From Candidatus Falkowbacteria bacterium S5_I03 (GTDB lineage: Bacteria > Patescibacteriota > Patescibacteriia > Patescibacteriales > UBA12465), in assembly GCA_019248265.1 (NCBI GenBank), contig JAEHGX010000003.1, forward strand, positions 1 through 32,616: a stretch of 32,616 bases of DNA, in the 5' to 3' direction. The notes beneath the pieces are model-generated. The model saw only the letters and a list, made by a program, of their open reading frames with translations. It searched no databases and had not been told where the DNA came from. This document shows positions 21,571 through 28,397 of the stretch, piece after piece. Positions within the stretch are counted from its first letter, which is position 1. Each line of letters starts with the position of its first letter. The translations under genes and the position numbers were made by a program.

Positions 21571-22185
21571 ATGACATTTAAACAATACACTGCTGGCGCT
21601 TTGAGAACAGAATCAACTCTGTCTCCTCTAGCGCCAGAAGTTGAAGACAGAGGTCTATCTAATAGACTTTATCATGCAATTTTAGGACTATGTACTGAAA
21701 TGCATGAAGTATATGATGCTATAGAACTTAAAGATCCAAACACTTGGGATAATGTAAATATCCTTGAGGAATTTGGTGATCAATTCTGGTATTTAGCAAT
21801 AGCGGCTGATGAACTTAAAATCACTAAACAAATTAATGATTTTAAAGTTGAACAAATTGACCAAGTTACATTATGCAATCCAATGTCTAAATATATCTTT
21901 ATTAAGAGCCTTAGACAGCTACAAGCAGGATTACTTGACACTTGTAAAAAAGTTATGTTTTATGGTAAACAATTAGATTTAGAAGTTGTTAAAGAGAACA
22001 TCTTTACTCAATATCTAATGCTGAGAGCAAACATTGTATTAATCTCTCAAGACGAAGAAACTATTGATTCAGTTATGCATATAAATCTTGCAAAACTTAA
22101 ACAACGATATCCAGAAAAATTTGATGGATACAAAGCTGAAATCAGAGACTTAGATGCTGAGAGAGCTATCTTAGAAAAGATTTAA
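21571..22185 (+). CDS. MazG-like NTP pyrophosphohydrolase
   Basis: The 204-residue helical protein has TEMHEVYDAIE (ExxE) and then NILEEFGDQFWYLAIAADEL (ExxD). This is the metal-binding pattern of the all-alpha NTP pyrophosphohydrolase superfamily (MazG, dUTPase-like). It probably hydrolyses non-canonical or excess dNTPs, or lowers ppGpp, next to nrdAB and the kinase. The C-terminal half is helical and unrecognised. Opposed octamer copies lie in its first 70 bases (21593-21600, 21630-21637). Confidence 0.75.
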   Translation: MTFKQYTAGALRTESTLSPLAPEVEDRGLSNRLYHAILGLCTEMHEVYDAIELKDPNTWDNVNILEEFGDQFWYLAIAADELKITKQINDFKVEQIDQVTLCNPMSKYIFIKSLRQLQAGLLDTCKKVMFYGKQLDLEVVKENIFTQYLMLRANIVLISQDEETIDSVMHINLAKLKQRYPEKFDGYKAEIRDLDAERAILEKI

Positions 22186-22194
22186 GGATAATTA

Positions 22195-22551
22195 ATGTCT
22201 GATTACGAAACAAGAAAAGGAAAATGTAAAGAAGTTATGAAGAATGAAAATGAATCATATTCAGACTTCTACATTAGACTAATTAGAACATATTCATCTA
22301 AAAATGATGATATATCAGATTTTGATGAAGAAGATCTGAGATGGCATATTTATGATAACAATATAGCAGTGTTAAATGATAAATATGCATATGTTATTGT
22401 ATCTGAAGATGATATTGATGGTTATGCAGATATATTTAATGCATCTAAAAACGAAGATGGAACAATAGATTTTTTACTTAGATATTACAATGGTGGATGC
22501 TCATTCAATGAAGCATTAACAACTGCAATAAATAAGATGAATAAGATTTAA
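22195..22551 (+). CDS. Hypothetical protein, 118 aa
   Basis: ATG follows AAGGATAATTA. It is acidic, with segments DFDEEDLRWHIYDNNI and GTIDFLLRYYNGGCSFNEAL. No family is recognised. A strong hairpin follows its stop codon, so it probably ends an operon that begins at HU or nrdA. Confidence 0.65.
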   Translation: MSDYETRKGKCKEVMKNENESYSDFYIRLIRTYSSKNDDISDFDEEDLRWHIYDNNIAVLNDKYAYVIVSEDDIDGYADIFNASKNEDGTIDFLLRYYNGGCSFNEALTTAINKMNKI

Positions 22552-22552
22552 T

Positions 22553-22600
22553 CAACAAAGCGCCAGATATAGTAAACAACTAATACTGGCGCTTGATTGA
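22553..22600 (+). terminator. Terminator-like hairpin from an inverted pair of octamers
   Basis: AAGCGCCAG (22558-22566) and CTGGCGCTT (22586-22594) are perfect inverted copies 19 bases apart, and the outer arms AATCAAC and TTGATTGATT extend the stem. It lies just after a stop codon. There is no strict U-tract. Paired uptake sequences form terminators in Neisseria and Haemophilus in just this way. Confidence 0.6.
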
Positions 22601-22624
22601 TTAAATACAAAAAGGAAAACCACA

Positions 22625-23206
22625 ATGCCTAGAATACACGAAACAATAATATATTCATTTGATGAATTATCAGCACAAGCAAGAGAAAAAGCAGTAGAGC
22701 ATTTTCAAGAATACAACTCTTACCTAGATTATGATTGGCATGGAGACACAATAGATGACTTCAAAACAATACTTGAACTTATAGGTTACTACGATATCAC
22801 TTGCTACTTCTCAGGTTTTCACTCTCAAGGTGATGGAGCTTGTTTTAGCGCCAGATTTGAAAGAAACAAACGATGTCTAGAAAAAGTTAAATCTTATTGT
22901 CCAAAAGAAGAAGAAATTCTTAATATAGTTGAACAGATTCAATCTGAAATTCCATTAAGAGAAAAATATGAGATTAAGCACTCAGGTCATTATTATCACG
23001 AATACTGCACAAATGTGTACTATTTAGGTGACAATAATAAAGCAGAACAACTTGATGAAAGATTCTTAGAACTATCAAGAAAGCTAATGGGAATACTATA
23101 TGAAAGTCTAAATGATGAATATGATTATCTTAATTCATCAGAATCAATAATTGAACACATAAAAGCAAACGATTATGAATTTACAGAAGACGGAACATTA
23201 AACTAA
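22625..23206 (+). CDS. Conserved phage protein, 193 aa, function unknown
   Basis: The N-terminus reads IYSFDELSAQAREKAVEHFQEYNSYLDYDWH, and later YFSGFHSQGDGACFSARF. This pair of motifs is familiar from a widespread family in phages of many hosts, often labelled with little basis as an antitoxin of a toxin-antitoxin system. No toxin partner is seen next to it. The YSFDELS and SQGDGACF signatures are what I rely on. Start follows AAAAGGAAAACCACA. Confidence 0.7.
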   Translation: MPRIHETIIYSFDELSAQAREKAVEHFQEYNSYLDYDWHGDTIDDFKTILELIGYYDITCYFSGFHSQGDGACFSARFERNKRCLEKVKSYCPKEEEILNIVEQIQSEIPLREKYEIKHSGHYYHEYCTNVYYLGDNNKAEQLDERFLELSRKLMGILYESLNDEYDYLNSSESIIEHIKANDYEFTEDGTLN

Positions 23207-23217
23207 AAGGAAAGAAA

Positions 23218-23382
23218 ATGAAAAAATACAAAGATTTAGACACTGATGAACTGTTTCATCTAACTGGAGAATACAGCAACTACGTTATGGAATTTGATTA
23301 TGAAAACTCTGGAACTCCAGTATGTATATATGAATTCTATGAATGCGAATATCAAGAATATTTAAAGGAGCAAGACCAATGA
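23218..23382 (+). CDS. Small hypothetical protein, 54 aa
   Basis: ATG 23218 follows AAAAGGAAAGAAA. The 54 residues are acidic and Tyr-rich (FDYENSGTPVCIYEFYECEYQEY). It ends in an ATGA overlap with the next gene. The RBS and overlap support it. No family is recognised. Confidence 0.6.
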   Translation: MKKYKDLDTDELFHLTGEYSNYVMEFDYENSGTPVCIYEFYECEYQEYLKEQDQ

Positions 23383-23624
23383 ATTGCATTAAATGCGGAA
23401 GCACAGATTTATATATAAAATTTAAAAATAAAGACTATGAATACAATAAATCAAGAAGCGATATAGTTAATTTATCTAAATTTACTAAACAAACTGATTG
23501 GCAAACATATGGATACACAGCTTATATAGCAACAAAAGAACATTTGTTTTGTTCATGCAAAACATGCGAATATCAATGGCTTCAAGACACATTAGACAAC
23601 ACAAAGGAAAAACAAAATGATTAA
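23379..23624 (+). CDS. Zinc-ribbon protein, 81 aa
   Basis: ATG 23379 overlaps the previous stop and follows AAAGGAGCAAGACC. CIKCG at residues 3-7 and CSCKTC near residue 60 form a two-knuckle zinc ribbon. The region between is polar and Tyr-rich. Possible nucleic acid binding, otherwise unknown. Confidence 0.65.
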   Translation: MNCIKCGSTDLYIKFKNKDYEYNKSRSDIVNLSKFTKQTDWQTYGYTAYIATKEHLFCSCKTCEYQWLQDTLDNTKEKQND

Positions 23625-24213
23625 ACTTACGAAAAACCAATTAAAAAACCTTATCATATCATGCGATACAAAAAATCCAAAATATGAATTAAATTTCATA
23701 TATATTGATAAGCAAAACGCTGTATCTACAAACAGTAGATGCATAACGGTTATCGAACATAATCAAAACACAGAAGAAATGTGGTTACATATTTCACTTG
23801 CTAAAACAGCAATCAAAGATTCAAAAGCTACACATTTTATTATCGAATCAAACAATTCAATTATATCATTTGATAAAGATAATTTCCATATCATGAGATA
23901 TTCTATTGATATGACAGACTATACTTACTCAACAATGAAATTTCCAGATTACAATAGAATTATTCCACAATCATGCACTAAGTCAAATATTCCATTCACT
24001 GATGCATCTCAAATACAAGGTATACTGGCGCTAGATGAAGTTAATGTAAATCCTAAATATTTACCATTAATTAATGAAGGATATATCTCATATAATGCAG
24101 ATGACTTACCAGTAATGATTCAAGATTCTGAAAAAATAATAACTCATGTAGTAATGCCAATAATAAGCGACAAATTCAAAGAATTAAAAGATTATCTAAA
24201 GAAAAATAAATGA
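23617..24213 (+). CDS. Unassigned protein, 198 aa; possible sliding-clamp-like fold
   Basis: Residues 20-55 (FIYIDKQNAVSTNSRCITVIEH) and the end ITHVVMPIISDKF are reminiscent of beta-clamp proteins, where a short strand 'x-Val-x-Met-Pro-x' ends the last domain. At 198 aa it is about half the length of DnaN, like many phage clamp homologues. The resemblance is weak and from memory, so the call is tentative. It lies beside helicase and primase-type genes, which fits a replication role. One octamer copy is at 24025-24032. Confidence 0.45.
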   Translation: MIKLTKNQLKNLIISCDTKNPKYELNFIYIDKQNAVSTNSRCITVIEHNQNTEEMWLHISLAKTAIKDSKATHFIIESNNSIISFDKDNFHIMRYSIDMTDYTYSTMKFPDYNRIIPQSCTKSNIPFTDASQIQGILALDEVNVNPKYLPLINEGYISYNADDLPVMIQDSEKIITHVVMPIISDKFKELKDYLKKNK

Positions 24214-24220
24214 GTCTAAC

Positions 24221-24249
24221 TTGACTTTCATTTTAACTACTGCTATAAT
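24221..24249 (+). promoter_or_regulatory. Strong sigma70 promoter of the endonuclease gene
   Basis: TTGACT (24221-24226), a 17-base spacer and TATAAT (24244-24249) preceded by TGC make a near-consensus extended promoter just before the endonuclease at 24278. It is one of the best promoters visible in the window. Confidence 0.75.
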
Positions 24250-24277
24250 TTAAGCAATAGCAATAAAAAGGAAAAAC

Positions 24278-24955
24278 ATGCAAGAAATATTTAAAGATAT
24301 AAGTGGATATGAAAGTTTATATACAATTTCAAACACAGGAAAAGTAATTTCATTATCTAAAAATGATGGAAATGGATACAGAGATAGAGAATTGATTCAA
24401 GAAATAATAAAAAGAAATCATACAAATTATAGAAGAGTAACTTTATCTAAAAATGGAAAAACAAAAAGATTTCAAGTTCATAGATTAGTTGCTATTGCAT
24501 TTTTAGAAAATTCAGAAAAAAAACCATTTGTTAATCATATTGATAGTAATGGAGAAAATAATAATGTTAAAAATTTAGAATGGAACACTCAAAAAGAAAA
24601 CATGGAACATTCTAAAAATAAAAATAGAAGTTATTCTACAAATGTTATGCAAATAAAACAAGAACTTGCAACAAAAAAAAGAATAGAAAATAGAAATGAA
24701 AAATCAAAAATTAATTTTGGAAAAACTTTTGGATTTGTAAAAATACTAGAAGAAACAAGAGAAAAAATAGGAAATTATAAATTTGGTCATAATAGATTTC
24801 AATATAAATGTTTATGCACAAGATGTAATTTTACGGAATCTTGGAAAGAAATATATTTATTAAAATCTGGAAAATATGTGCAATGTCAATCATGTACAAA
24901 AAGATATGGAAAAGAAAATTTAGAAACATTAAAAAATAAAGGAATTATAGAATAA
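24278..24955 (+). CDS. NUMOD4-HNH homing endonuclease upstream of the helicase
   Basis: The first 45 residues (EIFKDISGYESLYTISNTGKVIS) are the NUMOD4 module. VHRLVAIAFLEN...FVNHIDSNGENN and NLEWNTQKEN then form the HNH nuclease. The C-terminal 70 residues have CLCTRC and CQSC, a zinc finger for DNA recognition. It has its own promoter and RBS (AAAAAGGAAAAAC). Its stop overlaps the helicase ATG (TAATG), so it has inserted exactly at the helicase start, and the helicase may be translated by coupling to it. It carries no octamer copy. Confidence 0.88.
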   Translation: MQEIFKDISGYESLYTISNTGKVISLSKNDGNGYRDRELIQEIIKRNHTNYRRVTLSKNGKTKRFQVHRLVAIAFLENSEKKPFVNHIDSNGENNNVKNLEWNTQKENMEHSKNKNRSYSTNVMQIKQELATKKRIENRNEKSKINFGKTFGFVKILEETREKIGNYKFGHNRFQYKCLCTRCNFTESWKEIYLLKSGKYVQCQSCTKRYGKENLETLKNKGIIE

Positions 24956-26249
24956 TGGCTAGAACAGAAGAACAACAAAAAATAATAGACACATGTGTGT
25001 CTGTTTTACAAGGAGGAAATCCAGAGAAAGCACTAGTAAAAATTAGTGCAGTCGCTGGATCTTGAGGTCTGGTAAAACTTTTACACTTATCGAAATAGCA
25101 AAAGAACTTGAATCTTATTGCAGATCGAACAATCTTCCATTTACTGGTAGATATTTAGCTTATAACAAATCAATAGCTGAAGAAGCATCAGAAGAGTTTC
25201 CTAAATATGTAGAATGCTCTACAGTTCATTCTATGGCTTACAGAGCTACTGTTAGACAATTCAGCCTAAAACTTGGTCCAACACTTAAACCTTTGGATTT
25301 TAAAGACAGATGCTCATACCAAGACAAACAACTTTTAATTTTTCATCTTAATGAATTTTATTTATCTGAATTTGTTGCAGTATCTGACTATATAACTTCT
25401 CTTGACATGGATGATGGATTAAATCATATTGAAGAACTTATGAAGAAATATATGAAACTTATGAGCACTGGACAATTTCCATGCTCTCATGCATTTTATT
25501 TAAAGTTTTATCATATATTATTAGCTAATGATATTTTAAAACCAGCATATCAAACAATGTTGTCAATGGATGAATCAGGCGACTGCAACTCTGTCACTAT
25601 CGAGATATTTAAGCTTTTAAAAGCTGATATCAAAATAATGGCTGGTGATCAATATCAAAATATTTATGGATTCAATAATACTATTAATGGTTTTAAATCT
25701 ATGGAAAATCAAGGAATATTAACAACTTTATCAAAAACATTTAGAGTTTCAGCAAACATTGCATCAAAGATTGAATCATTTGCAAAGGAATACATTGATG
25801 AAAACTTTGTATTCATAGGTAACGATTATGAGGAAAAAACAGAAAACTCAATAGCTTATATATCAAGAAACAATTCTATGCTTATTGATAAAATGATATC
25901 TTTTGATAACAAGAATATTCCGTATAATCTTACTCGTTCTCCACAAAAAATGTTTGAAGTTCCATTGACAATATTAAATCTTAAACCATACAAAGATGTA
26001 TTGAACAAAGAATACAAATTTCTTGAAAAAGATGCAATTGAATTTCATGAAGATTTATTTCTTCAAAGAGAATATGGAACTCTTTTCAAATACATTATGA
26101 ATAAACACTCTGATGATATAGCAATCAAATCAGCTTGTACATTAATAATGAAACACGGACCATCTAAGATATTCTCTACATACGATAATGCTAAAAACCA
26201 TGCTGTAGGTGAAAACAAACACCTAATAACACTGACAACTGCGCATAGT
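24955..26249 (+). CDS. UvrD/FBH1-like SF1 helicase, exon 1 (frame interrupted at Walker A)
   Basis: Frame 1 runs from ATG 24955 (MARTEEQQKIID) to AVAGS and a TGA at 25063-25065. The second frame begins RSGKTFTL and continues to TLTTAHS at 26249. Removing eight bases (25063-25070) gives AVAGSGKT, a perfect SF1 Walker A. Later motifs are MDESGDCN (motif II, with Gly where DEAQD has Gln), AGDQYQNIYGF (motif III) and LTTAHS at the intron joint (motif V). Exon 2 at 28033 completes the protein. Such helicases unwind DNA in repair and recombination. Whether this copy is translated through the break is unknown. Confidence 0.78.
25060..25070 (+). other. TCT-TGAGG-TCT interruption inside Walker A
   Basis: The codons GCT GGA TCT are followed by TGA GG and then TCT GGT AAA ACT in another frame. 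The two TCT codons flank TGAGG. If translation hopped from the first TCT to the second, the product would read AVAGSGKT. This mimics the T4 gene 60 bypass (take-off codon, stop, matching landing codon), but over a far shorter gap. A simple inactivating insertion or a sequence error gives the same DNA. Confidence 0.6.
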
Positions 26250-26303
26250 TAACATAAATTAATTTTAAAAAAAACATTCAGCAAAACTCAAGACGTTTTA
26301 TGT

Positions 26304-26309
26304 TACAAT
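26304..26309 (+). promoter_or_regulatory. Extended -10 of first intronic endonuclease gene
   Basis: TG-T-TACAAT lies 28 bases before the ATG at 26332. No clear -35 is seen, as is usual for extended -10 promoters. Confidence 0.4.
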
Positions 26310-26331
26310 AAAGCAAAAAAAAGAGTATAAA

Positions 26332-27000
26332 ATGAAAATGAAACCATTAAATCAATCTGAATATACAATGAAGATTATAAAAGATTTAGGAATGACAACA
26401 GCTAATGAAAACACAACAAGTACAGGAAGATATGCAATATTTGAGTGTACAAAATGTTCAAAACATTTTAAAGCAAGATGTAGTGGATCTGTAGCAAAAG
26501 CTCAGACAACATGTCATGAATGTACACTTAATCCACTAGAAACAACAAAACATCCATTATATGCAATATGGAATGGAATAAAGCAAAGATGCTATAGTCC
26601 AAAAAGAAAAGATTATTGCAAATATGGTGCAAAAGGTGTAACTATGTGTGATGAATGGAAAAATAATCCACAATCATTTATAGATTGGTGTATTGAAAAT
26701 GGATGGAATAATTCATTGGTTGTTGACAAAGATATAAAATGCAGAGAACTTAATATTTCTCCAACAATTTATTCTCCTAAAACAATAACTTTTATAACAA
26801 CTCAACAAAATGCAGAAGAAGCAAATGCAATTCCTGTATTACAATACGATTTGAATATGAATTTTATATCAGAACATGTTTCTGCTCAAAAAGCAGCAAA
26901 CAGTGTAGGACTAAAAGAAGGATCATCTGTAACATCATGTTGCAAAGGAAGAAGCAAAACTTCTGGTGGTTTTATATGGAAATATAAAAATATAAATTAA
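26332..27000 (+). CDS. HNH homing endonuclease with NUMOD1 module (P1 loop)
   Basis: The N-terminal zinc finger has FECTKCSKHF and TTCHEC. The nuclease block HPLYAIWNGIKQRCYSPK...KYGAKGVTMCDEW follows, of the same type as the gene in the RuvC-like cassette. The usual 'NCRW' end is less clear here. Residues about 168-222 (PVLQYDLNMNFISEHVSAQKAANS...GGFIWKYK) are a NUMOD1 DNA-binding module. At 222 aa it appears complete and probably cuts the intronless helicase allele near motif V. Confidence 0.85.
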   Translation: MKMKPLNQSEYTMKIIKDLGMTTANENTTSTGRYAIFECTKCSKHFKARCSGSVAKAQTTCHECTLNPLETTKHPLYAIWNGIKQRCYSPKRKDYCKYGAKGVTMCDEWKNNPQSFIDWCIENGWNNSLVVDKDIKCRELNISPTIYSPKTITFITTQQNAEEANAIPVLQYDLNMNFISEHVSAQKAANSVGLKEGSSVTSCCKGRSKTSGGFIWKYKNIN

Positions 27001-27093
27001 TTTATAACAGCTCGCATATGGAGAATATCCATATGTCGCTATCTACTAAATAGCTGGAAACTCCTTCTTATCAAATTATAAGTTCCATAGTGT

Positions 27094-27099
27094 TATACT
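27094..27099 (+). promoter_or_regulatory. Extended -10 of second intronic endonuclease gene
   Basis: TG-T-TATACT lies 26 bases before the ATG at 27125. RBS AAGGATAAGCGG follows. The -35 is not recognisable. Confidence 0.4.
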
Positions 27100-27124
27100 A
27101 TATTAAACTTATAAGGATAAGCGG

Positions 27125-27748
27125 ATGAATATATGTAAAAAATGTAATAAAGAATATAGTTCTGTATACACTCAAAATAGTGGTTATACATACACAAATC
27201 TAAACACTGTATTTTGCAGTAAGAAATGTGCAACAACATACCAAAGAGGTTCTTTGAGTATAGATATATTGGAAAAAGAAATTATAGACTTTGTTATAAG
27301 TAAAAATAGGTACTGTACACAAGAAGAAATACACAAGGGAATTAAAAGGTCTTCTAAAACATTGATTAAGTTTAAAATTAGTATAAAAAATATTCAAAAC
27401 AATATAGGATTTACAAAGAGTAAATCTCATTTTGAAGAACAAGTGCTTTCGCACTTAAAAAAATATTTTACTGATATTGAGTGTGAAAAAACATTTAAAA
27501 ACTTATTATCTCCAAAAGGTTTTAATTTGCGAATTGATTTTTATATAAAAAAATTTAATTTAATAATAGAAGCTGATGGAAGACAGCATGTAGACATAAA
27601 TAATCCTTGGTATAAATCTTATTATGCAAATTGTGATTTATTGAAAAATAATTACGCAAAAAAGCATAATATTAATATAATTAGAATACCTTACATTAGA
27701 AACGTAACAGATATTTATATTAAAAAATACCTATCAGAATTCATTTGA
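27125..27748 (+). CDS. Vsr/EDxHD-type PD-(D/E)XK homing endonuclease
   Basis: The N-terminus has a zinc finger (CKKCNKEY...FCSKKC). After a helical spacer, residues about 140-207 read LRIDFYIKKFNLIIEADGRQHVD and end KKHNINIIRIPYI. The order D...E-x-D-G-x-Q-H is that of Vsr-like endonucleases, including the phage EDxHD homing enzymes. It occupies the P4-P5 side of the intron. Having a second, unrelated endonuclease in the same intron is unusual. It may cut a neighbouring site or a different allele. Confidence 0.82.
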   Translation: MNICKKCNKEYSSVYTQNSGYTYTNLNTVFCSKKCATTYQRGSLSIDILEKEIIDFVISKNRYCTQEEIHKGIKRSSKTLIKFKISIKNIQNNIGFTKSKSHFEEQVLSHLKKYFTDIECEKTFKNLLSPKGFNLRIDFYIKKFNLIIEADGRQHVDINNPWYKSYYANCDLLKNNYAKKHNINIIRIPYIRNVTDIYIKKYLSEFI

Positions 27749-28032
27749 GAGCTTTTCTATAGCGCCAGATGATGGTGTGATGAACAAGGAAAAGATTGGA
27801 CAATCAGCAGCGATATGATATTTAATCATAAAGCTTCAACGACTATCGCTGAGATGCGAGTACACCCAAGTGGGAGCAATAAGCTTTAAACGGAAACGGT
27901 AGACACCGCAAAACATTATATTTAATAATGAAGGTGAAGATATAGTCTGGTCTATATGGAAACATATAGAAGTTCATGAGAGAACTGACACAAGAGAGAG
28001 ATGATATCAACGACTTGTGTTGAACAAAAACG

Positions 28033-28290
28033 AGCAAAGGTTTGACTTTTGACACAGTGCATATTTTGCCAGATCTAAATGAATCTTTAACTAAAACATT
28101 TAAAGAAGTTGAAGAACTTATGTATTTAACAAACTTAAAAATAGAAGACACATCTGAACATGTAACATTAAAAGACTGCATGAATCAATATCAGCTAGAA
28201 ACCATGCTTTTGTACTATGTCGCAGTTTCAAGAACCAAACATAGATTACATAATGCTATACACCTAAATTGCGGATCAGTTATAGAATGA
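28033..28290 (+). CDS. UvrD/FBH1-like helicase, exon 2
   Basis: Exon 2 begins SKGLTFD, completing motif V, and ends with QLETMLLYYVAVSRTKHRL, motif VI, and a short tail NAIHLNCGSVIE before TGA. It has 85 codons. With exon 1 the total is about 515 aa, smaller than UvrD but adequate for a phage SF1 helicase. The last 17 residues reappear, diverged, at the end of the endonuclease ORF downstream (29445-29498). Confidence 0.85.
   Translation, partial: SKGLTFDTVHILPDLNESLTKTFKEVEELMYLTNLKIEDTSEHVTLKDCMNQYQLETMLLYYVAVSRTKHRLHNAIHLNCGSVIE
28237..28290 (+). repeat. Helicase C-terminal end, copy A (pair with 29445-29498)
   Basis: The last 17 codons and stop of helicase exon 2. The protein matches copy B at 11 of 17 positions, with many codon differences, so the two are related but not recent duplicates. 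The endonuclease gene lies between them. Confidence 0.75.
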
Positions 28291-28397
28291 TATAAATATT
28301 TTTTATTATCTTGCGCGATGTATTTGATCAAGTTAAACATAATTTAATAAAATAAATTGTATTATTCTTTAAATAAAACAAAACTAGGATAAAAAAA

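Larger units (their letters stand above)
26250..28032 (+). mobile_element. Group I intron with two endonuclease genes
   Basis: The 5' splice site follows CATAGT and the 3' site follows ACG, just before AGCAAAGG. Joining gives TAHSSKGLTFD, the conserved motif of UvrD helicases. Exon ATAGT pairs with the guide GCTAT (27038-27042) with the required U-G at the splice site. The 1783-base intron carries one endonuclease gene in the P1 loop (26332-27000) and another between the P and Q halves of P4 (27125-27748). One octamer copy lies in the core at 27761-27768. Confidence 0.9.
27038..28032 (+). ncRNA. Group I ribozyme core
   Basis: AGCTGG in the P element (27052-27057) matches CAGC in the Q element (27805-27808) for P4. 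R (GACTAT, 27841-27846) and S (ATAGTC, 27942-27947) make a perfect 6-bp P7. TCTATATG-GAAA-CATATAGA (27951-27970) is a peripheral stem with a GNRA tetraloop. These are the diagnostic core elements. A second HEG sits in the P4-P5 side. The terminal G at 28032 is the expected omega G. Confidence 0.88.

Noticed and set aside
22625-23206. Toxin-antitoxin system
   Set aside because: The family is sometimes named antitoxin, but no toxin-like gene is adjacent and the naming is poorly founded.
25057-25075. Classical -1 frameshift heptamer at the Walker A break
   Set aside because: No X-XXY-YYZ slippery sequence is present there, so ordinary programmed -1 frameshifting is not favoured, although it cannot be fully excluded.
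27843-28181. 112-residue minus-strand ORF
   Set aside because: It covers the group I ribozyme core and the helicase exon on the other strand. No RBS and no family.
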